Assembly (NCBI GenBank): GCA_902388495.1
Contig: CABMPP010000047.1
Coordinates: 1 to 18,904 of the forward strand
Length of the DNA: 18,904 bases
Direction of reading: 5' to 3'
Source of the DNA: an uncultured Bacteroides sp.
GTDB lineage: Bacteria; Bacteroidota; Bacteroidia; Bacteroidales; Bacteroidaceae
The number at the start of each line of letters is the position of its first letter. Positions within the stretch are counted from its first letter, which is position 1. Positions 8,700 to 16,492 of this stretch are shown piece after piece. The notes beneath the pieces were generated by a model. That model searched no databases. It was given only the letters and a program-made list of their open reading frames with translations, and was not told the origin of the DNA. A program made the position numbers and the translations under genes.

Positions 8700-9857
8700 A
8701 TGAAATTGAAAAACTTATATTTAGTATCGATAGCATTGCTGGCAGGTGTATTTGCAGCTTGCAGTGATGATACTGAAACATTCGACAACCGGGTGTATGT
8801 CAATGCTCCGGTCAAGACCAGCAGTGTGCTGCTGAAGAATACGGTTCCGAGTACCGAAGGCCAGTTCCAGATTGCAATGGCTAAGCCGGAGGGTAAAGAT
8901 GTAACTGTCTCCATGAAAGTAGAACCGGGTCTGGTGGAAGCCTATAATGCTGCTTATTATGATAAGGCAGAAGCCCTGCCAAGCGGACATTATACATTGG
9001 AAAGCCAGCAGGTGACTATCTTGGCGGGAAGTATCCTTTCGGATGCCGTTACCGTGAAGTTCAACAACCTTACCGAACTGGATCGTGAAAAGGTATATGT
9101 ATTGCCGATTACTATAGAGAATGCCAGTGTGGGTATACTGCAAAGTGCCCGTACCATGTACTATGTGCTGAAAGGTGCTGCTCTTATCAATGTGGTGGCC
9201 GACATTACAAAGAACCTGATTTATGTAGACTGGAAGAAACCCGAAGTAGCCAATAACCTGAAACAACTGACGGCAGAGGCGCTGATTCGTCCTAACAAGT
9301 TTGGCAAGATGCTTTCTTCCGTTATGGGTATTGAAGGGTATTTCTTGCTTCGTATCGGTGATTCCGGTATTCCCGATAATCAGCTGCAAGTGGCTACAAG
9401 TAAGGGTAACTTGACTTCTTCCGACCTTGCTATCCCTACCGGAGAATGGACACATATTGCCGTGACGTATGATGCCGATGCAGGTGGTAAGATAACCGTC
9501 TACCTCAATGGTAAGAACATGCTGGAAGGTACTGCCAATTGTGGTGCCATCAACTGGGCACAAACCAAGACAGACGAAGGAAACGGTTTCTGGATAGGTC
9601 ACTCTTATAACCGTGACCGCTGGTTGGAAGGTGAAATCACCGAATGCCGTATCTGGAACAAGGTGCTGACTCAGAATGAGATCAATGCCAAGGATCACTT
9701 CTATCAGGTAGAGCCAGATGCAGCCGGACTGGTGTCTTACTGGAAATTTGACGAAGGTGTAGGAACTTCTATCGCCGACTATAGCGGTAACGGAAATAAT
9801 GCTACAGCTCTGGAGCCCATTACCTGGAACGCAGTGGAACTGCCTGCAAAGAATTAA
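8700..9857 (+). CDS. DUF1735 + LamG/concanavalin-like lipoprotein; probable surface glycan-binding protein
   Basis: A 385-residue lipoprotein with lipobox FAAC (C21), followed by SDDTE, a clear acidic surface-export signal. Residues about 30-160 match the DUF1735 type of domain, with the hallmark EAYNAAYYDKAEALPSGHY. Residues about 190-375 form a LamG / concanavalin-A-like jelly roll, shown by EWTHIAVTYD near residue 249, ITVYLNGK, and the late RIWNKVLTQNEI near residue 317. No hydrolase catalytic motif is visible, so glycan binding is the likely job. By order it corresponds to BT3986. It begins 8 nt after the previous stop and lies 31 nt before the GH18 gene, which shares the same N-terminal DUF1735-like domain. 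Confidence 0.88.
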   Translation: MKLKNLYLVSIALLAGVFAACSDDTETFDNRVYVNAPVKTSSVLLKNTVPSTEGQFQIAMAKPEGKDVTVSMKVEPGLVEAYNAAYYDKAEALPSGHYTLESQQVTILAGSILSDAVTVKFNNLTELDREKVYVLPITIENASVGILQSARTMYYVLKGAALINVVADITKNLIYVDWKKPEVANNLKQLTAEALIRPNKFGKMLSSVMGIEGYFLLRIGDSGIPDNQLQVATSKGNLTSSDLAIPTGEWTHIAVTYDADAGGKITVYLNGKNMLEGTANCGAINWAQTKTDEGNGFWIGHSYNRDRWLEGEITECRIWNKVLTQNEINAKDHFYQVEPDAAGLVSYWKFDEGVGTSIADYSGNGNNATALEPITWNAVELPAKN

Positions 9858-9888
9858 TTTGTTATACCTTTAAATTAAGAAGCTTATT

Positions 9889-11853
9889 ATGAAATATATG
9901 AATCATATCAAATCAGGCTTGCTGGCAATGACGTTTGCATGTGTCGGATCGGTTTTTACCGGCTGTGAAGATGACATCACAATCAATGCCGCTGATTCAG
10001 GCAAGTTAGAGACTGTGGACGGTATGTATGGCTATGTAAGGTCTGCTGCCGGAGCACGTGAACTCACTCCGATTTCACTGTTCGGAGACAAGGCTGGTGC
10101 CGGACATCTTTACTTTGAATTGAGTAAAGCTGCCACTCAAGACGTTACGGTAAACTTTAAAGTCGATGCTGCTGCGCTGGAAGCATACAATGCGGCTCAC
10201 GGTACATCTTACGAGATGTATCCTGCCGACAAGCTGAGCTTGGCAAATGGCGGTACGGCTACCGTTAAATCAGGAGAGAAGAAGTCTGCTCCGGTAGAAC
10301 TGACCATCAACGCAGGAGGATCAATAGGTGCAACATACGCGGTGGCCATTTCTGCTACTGCCAACGACGGAGTGGAAGTTTCTGCCAACAATCAGACTTA
10401 TATCTATCTGGTGACGCCGCTGGCAGCTATTCCCGACTCGAAAAAGGGAGATGTCCGCACTCTTTGCTTTGTGGAAGTGAACGATGAAAACATCCTGAAC
10501 ATGGGTGAATATACCATGAAGGACAGCAAGAAGCCTTTCTTCGATGTAGTCAGCATCTTTGCTGCCAACATCAATGTGGATAATGAAACGGGACGCGTTC
10601 ATATATTCTGCAACGACCAGGTGTCTTTCTTGCTGAAGAATGCCGATAAGTTCATTCGTCCTTTGCAAGCGAAGGGTATCAAAGTGAACCTGTCTATCCT
10701 GGGTAACCACGACGAAGCCGGTATGGGTAATCTGTCTCAGGCTGCTGCCGCTGATTTTGCCAAAGAGTTGAAGGCTTATATGGATATCTACGGACTGGAC
10801 GGTGTGGACTTTGACGATGAGTACACCAATTATTCGGATAATCCGAGTCCGGGCTTTGAAAAACGTTCTCGCGAGAACTACTGCCGCCTGATTTATGAAT
10901 GCCGTAAGGTAATGCCTGACAAATTGCTGGGAATATACGAATATACGCTTATTGACTCTCCGACGGGTACCGTTGAAGGCAAGAGCGCAGGCGAACTGGT
11001 GGACTACATGTGCTACGGTACTTACCAACGCTACGTGAAGGGACGCGAAGAGAATATGACCGGACTGACTCCGGCGAAGTATTGCCCTTACTCCCTGAAG
11101 ATAAATGAGGAATATGACGGTGGTTGGACGCGTTTCAGCCAGGAGACGATACGTGATGCAAAAGAAGCCGGTTACGGTCTGCAAGTGTTCTACAACCCGA
11201 AACCGCGTACTTACAGCTACGATCATTACTTCAGTGCTGTCAGCGAAATATTGTTCAACGACAAGGTAGAATGGACCGGTAAATACTATGCCCGTACCGA
11301 TGCAGCCGCTATCCAAGGTACGAAGTCAACCTACGAGACGTATCTGGGCGAATGGAATGCCACTTCCAGCAATTCATTGTATGTGTATATCGATGAAGAG
11401 AACAATCCACGTTGGTGGGATTGGAGCGGCAGTCAGCAGTTCAATGTCCGTATCGAAGAGAAAGAAGCCGGTAAGAGCTATTACGTATATGGTTGGGGTA
11501 CTTATCCCGAAATTACCGATAAATATCCGTTGGTAATGGAGTACAGCGACTATGATGGCGGTCTTTCCATTCCTGTTCCTCAGACTATCCACGAAGCCGA
11601 TGCTGCCGATCCTGTTACTTGGCAGATGTGCTGGGGCACGTACGGAAAAATAAATGTCTGGAACTTCTATACGGGTGAAGAATACATGGAACCGATTACC
11701 GGTACTATCGATGTGAACGGTAACCTGAAGCTCTATGGTATAGGCAACCGCTGGGGTATTGACCCGTGCTATGAAGAAGATGGCAAGTTAGTACCTCCTC
11801 ACATGAATGTGAAGTCTCATATCACCGAGAACTACACCCTGGTGAAGCAATAA
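9889..11853 (+). CDS. GH18 endo-beta-N-acetylglucosaminidase (Endo H/F1 type) surface lipoprotein with extra C-terminal domain
   Basis: A 654-residue lipoprotein predicted to cut the GlcNAc-beta-1,4-GlcNAc core of N-glycans at the cell surface. Lipobox is FTGC (C26), followed by EDD. Residues about 45-175 are a DUF1735-like domain (LEAYNAAHGTSYE). Residues about 190-465 are the GH18 barrel: LGNHDEAG and YGLDGVDFDDEY closely resemble Endo H. The signature DGxDxDxE is intact, with E311 as predicted acid and D309 as the residue assisting the substrate acetamide in catalysis. A further beta-rich domain, about 480-654 (LGEWNATSSN, YYVYGWGTYPE), follows; as I recall, the 476-residue homologue BT3987 lacks it. 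The gene comes 31 nt after the DUF1735-LamG gene and is the last of the compact operon before a 177-nt repeat-filled spacer. Confidence 0.94.
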   Translation: MKYMNHIKSGLLAMTFACVGSVFTGCEDDITINAADSGKLETVDGMYGYVRSAAGARELTPISLFGDKAGAGHLYFELSKAATQDVTVNFKVDAAALEAYNAAHGTSYEMYPADKLSLANGGTATVKSGEKKSAPVELTINAGGSIGATYAVAISATANDGVEVSANNQTYIYLVTPLAAIPDSKKGDVRTLCFVEVNDENILNMGEYTMKDSKKPFFDVVSIFAANINVDNETGRVHIFCNDQVSFLLKNADKFIRPLQAKGIKVNLSILGNHDEAGMGNLSQAAAADFAKELKAYMDIYGLDGVDFDDEYTNYSDNPSPGFEKRSRENYCRLIYECRKVMPDKLLGIYEYTLIDSPTGTVEGKSAGELVDYMCYGTYQRYVKGREENMTGLTPAKYCPYSLKINEEYDGGWTRFSQETIRDAKEAGYGLQVFYNPKPRTYSYDHYFSAVSEILFNDKVEWTGKYYARTDAAAIQGTKSTYETYLGEWNATSSNSLYVYIDEENNPRWWDWSGSQQFNVRIEEKEAGKSYYVYGWGTYPEITDKYPLVMEYSDYDGGLSIPVPQTIHEADAADPVTWQMCWGTYGKINVWNFYTGEEYMEPITGTIDVNGNLKLYGIGNRWGIDPCYEEDGKLVPPHMNVKSHITENYTLVKQ

Positions 11854-11872
11854 TCTACAGGCTTATGTCGCC

Positions 11873-12034
11873 TTGAGTGAGACTACTGGTCTCCCCTCTA
11901 GTGAGACTAGTAGTCTCTCCTTAGGTCACACCAGTAGTCTCACCACAGGTGACACTAGTAGTCTCATACAAGGTGAGACCAGTAGTCTCACTTTAGGCAA
12001 CACCGATACCTCTCAAATACACACAATATCATGA
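11873..12034 (+). other. Open frame through the tandem repeat, stop overlapping the GH97 start
   Basis: One forward frame is open across the whole array, because the unit length is a multiple of three. It reads as an 8-residue repeat close to GETSSLTL (SETSSLSL, GHTSSLTT, GDTSSLIQ, GETSSLTL, then the degenerate GNTDTSQI). The only in-frame start I see is TTG 11873, which would give 53 residues. Its TGA overlaps the GH97 ATG as ATGA. The same frame is +1 to the end of the GH18 gene and is open back to 11846, so it could be a lost or shifted C-terminal tail of GH18. I do not call it a gene. Confidence 0.15.
11877..11996. repeat. 24-bp tandem repeat array (5 units) with an internal dyad
   Basis: Five head-to-tail 24-bp units start at 11877, 11901, 11925, 11949 and 11973. 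A strongly decayed sixth unit may run to 12020. The core is the perfect dyad GAGACTAGTAGTCTC, intact in unit 2 (11903-11917). In the consensus the dyad widens to 19 bp, leaving only 5 bp between neighbours. By eye, units match the consensus at 18, 23, 19, 19 and 22 of 24 positions. There are no unique spacers, so it is not CRISPR. In mRNA each unit could form a short hairpin between the GH18 and GH97 reading frames. Several units break the dyad without a compensating change, so structure is not clearly under selection. Confidence 0.93.
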
Positions 12035-14043
12035 AGCAACACCTTATATATATAGTCCTGTTTTTCCTTCTTCTGGCAAGCAGCTGTACGTCTCCCAAAC
12101 CTACAGAGGTAGCTTCGCCCGACGGACATATCCGGCTGGCATTCGCTCTGGATGCCGATAACCGTATGACCTACCGGGTGGATGTGAACGACACTGCTTT
12201 TATAACTCCTTCCTCATTGGGCTTCCTCGCCCAAAACGGAGTGAACCTTTCCGACGGTTTCCGCATCGTCGGCACCGACTTCTCCTCCGCAGACGAAACC
12301 TGGACACAACCCTGGGGAGAAAACAAAACCATCCGCAACCATTACAACGAAATGGCCGTCCGCCTGGCCGACGCCTCGGACGTGCAGCTTACTTTGCGTT
12401 TTCGCATCTTCGATGACGGACTGGGTTTCCGCTACGAATATCAGGTGGCAGGAGCCGACAGCCTGTTATTGACGGATGAACTCACTTCTTTCAACATTGC
12501 GCAGGACGGCACCTCCTGGTCCATCCCTGCCAATTATGATACGTACGAACTACTGTATCGTACACAACCTATCAGCAAGATAGACAATGCCAACACGCCT
12601 ATGACCTTCAAGACCGGAGACACGTATGCCAGCATCCACGAAGCTGCTTTGACCGACTTTCCGGAAATGACCTTGAAGAATGTAGGCGACCGACAATTCA
12701 AATCAGAACTTGCCCCTTGGCCGGACGGTATCAAAGCACGGATAGCCGGAGGCCGTTTCCAAACCCCGTGGCGTACCCTGCAGATTGCCCCGGAAGCAGT
12801 AGGACTCATCAATTCAGGCCTTATCCTGAACCTGAACGAACCTTGTGCACTGGAAACCACCGACTGGATTCGTCCGATGAAGTACGTCGGCATCTGGTGG
12901 GGGATGCATTTGGGTGTAGAAAGCTGGGTAATCAATGATCGCCACGGTGCTACTACCGAGAATGCGAAAAAATATATTAACTTTGCTGCTGCCAACAACA
13001 TAGAAGCTGTGATGTTCGAAGGCTGGAATGAAGGCTGGGAAAATTGGGGAGGAACACAAACATTCGATTATACGAAGCCATACGCTGACTTCGACATCCG
13101 GGAAATAGCTCGCTATGCCAAGGAGAAAGGCATCCAGATCATCGGTCATCACGAGACCGGCGGCAACATCCTCAATTACGAGCGGCAGCTCGATGCCGCC
13201 TACCAATGGTACACCGACCTGGGCATCCACAGCGTGAAGACCGGTTATGCCGGAGGACTTCCGAACGGGCACAATCATCATGGACAGTTCAACGTGCGCC
13301 ACTATCGCAAGGTAGTGCAGACTGCTGCCAAGTATCACATTACCCTCGACGCACACGAACCCATCAAGGACACCGGCATCCGCCGTACCTATCCCAATAT
13401 GATGACCCGCGAAGGTGCCCGTGGCATGGAGTGGAATGCATGGAGCGAGGGCAATCCTCCCGAACACCAGGTGATGTTGCCTTTTACCCGTCTGCTCGCC
13501 GGACCGATGGATTATACCCCCGGTATCTTCGACGTTCTCTATGAACGTGCCAAGAAGTCGAAAGACCGCAAGCAGTGGAATATGAAAGACAGCAAAGACT
13601 GCCGCATCAACACCACGCTGGCCAAGCAGATAGCCGACTGGGTGATACTCTATTCTCCCTTGCAGATGGCTGCCGATATGATTGAGAACTACGAAGGGCA
13701 TCCCGCTTTCCAGTTCTTCCGCGACTTTGATGCCGACTGCGACTGGTCGGAGGCATTGGCAGGCGAGCCGGGAGAGTTCGTGGTCATTGTGCGCCGGGCA
13801 AAAGACAAATACTTCCTGGGAGCCGCCACGAACGAAGATGCCCGCCAGATTGCCGTCCGACTGGATTTCCTGGAGAAAGGCAAAACCTACCGTGCCGTTA
13901 TCTACGCCGATGGCAAGGATGCCGACTGGGAAACGAATCCGGCATCTTACGAGATAACCGAGAAGCAGGTAACTGCCGATGATACGCTGGATATCTCCAT
14001 GGCAAGAGGTGGCGGACAAGCCGTCAGCTTTATGCCCGTCTAA
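12031..14043 (+). CDS. GH97 glycoside hydrolase, inverting SusB-type (probable alpha-glucosidase)
   Basis: A 670-residue GH97 enzyme with an N-terminal beta-sandwich (about 25-280), a catalytic TIM barrel (about 285-560) and a C-terminal beta-domain. The signal ends in ASSC (C19), followed by TSPK with no acidic run, which suggests a periplasmic lipoprotein. Glutamates sit at E330 (EGWN), E375 (HHET), E443 (AHEP), E461 and E467 (MEW). Their spacing fits SusB E391, E439, E508, E526 and E532, so this is the inverting, calcium-dependent type. I see no nucleophile aspartate of the retaining alpha-galactosidase type at HSVKTGY. Known GH97 inverting enzymes are alpha-glucosidases. In this N-glycan locus it may remove the glucose cap of Glc1-3Man9 glycans, which is inference. 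Its ATG follows the tandem repeat directly, and the next gene starts 31 nt downstream. Confidence 0.93.
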   Translation: MKQHLIYIVLFFLLLASSCTSPKPTEVASPDGHIRLAFALDADNRMTYRVDVNDTAFITPSSLGFLAQNGVNLSDGFRIVGTDFSSADETWTQPWGENKTIRNHYNEMAVRLADASDVQLTLRFRIFDDGLGFRYEYQVAGADSLLLTDELTSFNIAQDGTSWSIPANYDTYELLYRTQPISKIDNANTPMTFKTGDTYASIHEAALTDFPEMTLKNVGDRQFKSELAPWPDGIKARIAGGRFQTPWRTLQIAPEAVGLINSGLILNLNEPCALETTDWIRPMKYVGIWWGMHLGVESWVINDRHGATTENAKKYINFAAANNIEAVMFEGWNEGWENWGGTQTFDYTKPYADFDIREIARYAKEKGIQIIGHHETGGNILNYERQLDAAYQWYTDLGIHSVKTGYAGGLPNGHNHHGQFNVRHYRKVVQTAAKYHITLDAHEPIKDTGIRRTYPNMMTREGARGMEWNAWSEGNPPEHQVMLPFTRLLAGPMDYTPGIFDVLYERAKKSKDRKQWNMKDSKDCRINTTLAKQIADWVILYSPLQMAADMIENYEGHPAFQFFRDFDADCDWSEALAGEPGEFVVIVRRAKDKYFLGAATNEDARQIAVRLDFLEKGKTYRAVIYADGKDADWETNPASYEITEKQVTADDTLDISMARGGGQAVSFMPV

Positions 14044-14074
14044 ACTAACAGAAACGTAATACAAATAAAATGAT

Positions 14075-16348
14075 ATGAAGAACAACATGAAATCTAATTC
14101 AATACTGATGAGCGGGCTTCTGCTGCTGGGCGCCACTGTATTCAGTTGCACTATGCCGGAGCCGGATTACGCATCCTACGTCAATCCGTTCATCGGTACC
14201 GGTGGTCACGGACACACTTATCCCGGCGCGGTAGTTCCCAACGGGATGATTCAGCCCAGCCCCGACACGCGCATTTACGAGTGGGACGCATGTTCCGGAT
14301 ATTATTATGCGGACACCACCATCAACGGGTTCTCGCACACACACGTCAGCGGTACGGGATGTGCCGACTATGGCGACGTGCTGCTGATGCCTACCGTAGG
14401 ACAGCAGGATTATCACTCCATGGGCTCGAAGAGCCAGCAGATGGCTTACTGCTCCGCCTTCTCGCACGACAATGAGAAGGCCGAACCGGGTTACTATTCC
14501 GTCGTCTTGGACCGCTATGGTGTCCGTGCCGAACTGACTTCCACCAAACGTGCCGCCATTCATCGCTACACCTTCCCGAAAGCGGAAGATGCCGGCTTCA
14601 TCCTCGACCTGGATTATAGCATCCAGCGTCAGAAGAACGAGCAGATGGAACTCGAAGTAATCAGCGATACCGAGATCCGTGGACGCAAGAAGACCGTCTA
14701 CTGGGCATTCGACCAGTACATCAACTTCTACGCCAAGTTCTCCAAGCCCTTCACTTATACCCTGGTGACCGACTCTATGGCATTGGACGAAGGCGGCCCG
14801 CTGCTTCCCACCGCCAAGGCATTGTTGCAATTCCAGACCGAAGCCAACGAGCAGGTGTTTGTGAAAGTCGGTGTCTCTGCCGTTGATATGGACGGAGCCC
14901 GCCGGAACGTAGAATCCGAGATTGCTGGATGGGACTTCGACGGAGTACGCCAGGCTGCACGCAGTGCATGGAACACTTATCTCTCCAAAATCGACATCAA
15001 GACGAAAGATGCGGACCAACGCACCATGTTCTATACCGCTCTCTATCATACGGGCATGCAACCCAATCTCTTCACTGATTCCGACGGCCGCTACCTGGGC
15101 ATGGACCTGAAACCCCATCAAGGCAGTGTAGACAAACCTATCTACACCATCTTCTCCTTGTGGGATACCTTCCGCGCCTATCATCCCTTGATGACCATTA
15201 TCGACCCGGCGCTGAACGAGGCCTTCATCCGCTCACTGATTCAGAAGAGCCGCGAAGGCGGTGTACTGCCGATGTGGGAACTTGCCGGAAACTATACGGG
15301 AACAATGATCGGCTATCATGCCGCTTCCCTCATTGCCGACTCTTACGTGAAGGGCTATCGCAACTTCGACGTGCAGGAAGCTTACAAGGCTTGCATCCGT
15401 GCTGCCGAGTATGATACCACCGGCATCATCACGCATCCCCTTGTATTGCCGCACCTGATGCCGCAAGCCAAATACTGGAAGAACAAGATAGGCTACGTGC
15501 CTTGTGACAAAGACAATGAATCCGTAGCCAAGGCTTTGGAATACGCTTACGATGACTGGTGTATCTCCGTGTTGGCAGATGCCCTGGACGATGAAGCCAA
15601 CCGTGCCAAGTACTCCGCCTTTGCCGAAGGTTATAAGGTTTACTTCGACCCCAGCACCCGCTTCATGCGTGGCCTGGACAGCGAAGGCAACTGGCGCACC
15701 CCGTTCAACCCCCGTTCCTCTAACCACCGCAACGACGACTACTGCGAAGGCACCGCCTGGCAGTGGACGTGGTTCGTTCCCCACGATGTAGACGGCCTGG
15801 TAGAGTTGATGGGCGGTCGCGAGGGTTTCATCAGCAAGCTCGATTCTCTGTTCATTGCCGACTCTACTTTGGAAGGTGACGCAGTATCTGCCGATATCTC
15901 CGGTCTGATAGGCCAGTACGCGCATGGAAACGAGCCGAGCCATCATATCGCACACCTCTACAACTACGTAGGTCAGCCTTGGCGTACTCAGGAGTTGGTA
16001 GACCAGGTGCTGCATACGCTTTACTTCAATAATCCCGACGGACTCTCGGGCAACGAAGACTGCGGACAAATGTCGGCATGGTACATCCTCAATGCCATGG
16101 GATTCTACCAGGTATGCCCCGGCAAACCGGTGTACTCCATCGGCCGCCCGCTGTTCAACGAAGCCACCATCCATCTGGGCGAGGGAAAGACGTTCAAGAT
16201 TGTGGCGCATAACAACAGCCGCGACAACAAGTATGTGCAGAGCATCGTCCTGAACGGCAAAAAGCTGGAAACTCCCTTCTTCACCCACCGGGATATTGTA
16301 GAAGGCGGGGTGCTGGAGCTGACGATGGACGCCACTCCGAATCGATAA
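14075..16348 (+). CDS. GH92 alpha-mannosidase, second paralogue, not alpha-1,2 type
   Basis: A 757-residue GH92 enzyme with a lipoprotein signal (VFSC, C25, then TMPEPD), probably anchored in the periplasm. GH92 landmarks are present: NPFIGTGGHGHTYPGA, the acid E558 in CEGTAWQW, YAHGNEPSHH around 615-624, and D662 in GNEDCGQMSAW as the predicted base. Unlike the first GH92 here, the positions that give alpha-1,2 specificity differ. W88 is replaced by G95 within SGTGCADYG, and the H-E pair is absent (the segment reads SADISGLIG). It should therefore act on other linkages, such as the alpha-1,3 or alpha-1,6 branches left after alpha-1,2 trimming. D642 of the first enzyme aligns with N660, which I believe is common in the family. 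It lies 31 nt after GH97. ATG 14070 is followed at once by a stop and is rejected; ATG 14087 is a possible alternative start. Confidence 0.94.
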   Translation: MKNNMKSNSILMSGLLLLGATVFSCTMPEPDYASYVNPFIGTGGHGHTYPGAVVPNGMIQPSPDTRIYEWDACSGYYYADTTINGFSHTHVSGTGCADYGDVLLMPTVGQQDYHSMGSKSQQMAYCSAFSHDNEKAEPGYYSVVLDRYGVRAELTSTKRAAIHRYTFPKAEDAGFILDLDYSIQRQKNEQMELEVISDTEIRGRKKTVYWAFDQYINFYAKFSKPFTYTLVTDSMALDEGGPLLPTAKALLQFQTEANEQVFVKVGVSAVDMDGARRNVESEIAGWDFDGVRQAARSAWNTYLSKIDIKTKDADQRTMFYTALYHTGMQPNLFTDSDGRYLGMDLKPHQGSVDKPIYTIFSLWDTFRAYHPLMTIIDPALNEAFIRSLIQKSREGGVLPMWELAGNYTGTMIGYHAASLIADSYVKGYRNFDVQEAYKACIRAAEYDTTGIITHPLVLPHLMPQAKYWKNKIGYVPCDKDNESVAKALEYAYDDWCISVLADALDDEANRAKYSAFAEGYKVYFDPSTRFMRGLDSEGNWRTPFNPRSSNHRNDDYCEGTAWQWTWFVPHDVDGLVELMGGREGFISKLDSLFIADSTLEGDAVSADISGLIGQYAHGNEPSHHIAHLYNYVGQPWRTQELVDQVLHTLYFNNPDGLSGNEDCGQMSAWYILNAMGFYQVCPGKPVYSIGRPLFNEATIHLGEGKTFKIVAHNNSRDNKYVQSIVLNGKKLETPFFTHRDIVEGGVLELTMDATPNR

Positions 16349-16371
16349 ATGAATCAAATATAGGCTTGTTT

Positions 16372-16455
16372 TTTAGACAGAAGAACAAAAGAACAAATTA
16401 GAGAACATAGGCTATATCATACTTATAAATATGTTCTTTTGTTCTTCTGTCTAAA
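16372..16455. repeat. Perfect 24-bp inverted repeat with 36-nt loop
   Basis: Positions 16372-16395 and 16432-16455 are exact reverse complements. They are purine-rich on the left (AGACAGAAGAACAAAAGAAC) and pyrimidine-rich on the right, around a 36-nt loop. An alternative 7-bp pairing, AGAACAT in the loop with ATGTTCT at 16431-16437, competes with the long stem. It lies between the second GH92 and the permease. The right arm is followed by AGAGAATTC rather than a T-run, so it is not a standard terminator, though the T-rich right arm might serve. It could also slow mRNA decay or be a small mobile repeat. Confidence 0.85.
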
Positions 16456-16492
16456 GAGAATTCTTTTATAGCTTATTCAAAACAAATCAAGT

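Noticed and set aside
11877..11996. CRISPR array
   Set aside because: Units abut directly with no unique spacers, no cas genes are present, and the unit is only 24 bp with variable positions.
14070..14078. Upstream ATG for the second GH92
   Set aside because: It meets a stop after two codons, so ATG 14075 is the start.
12814..14151. 445-residue open frame on the minus strand
   Set aside because: It lies opposite the GH97 gene, whose domains and catalytic residues are clear. It has no recognisable domain. It is a mirror effect of codon use, as are the long minus-strand frames at 14099-15184 and 15233-16357 opposite the second GH92.
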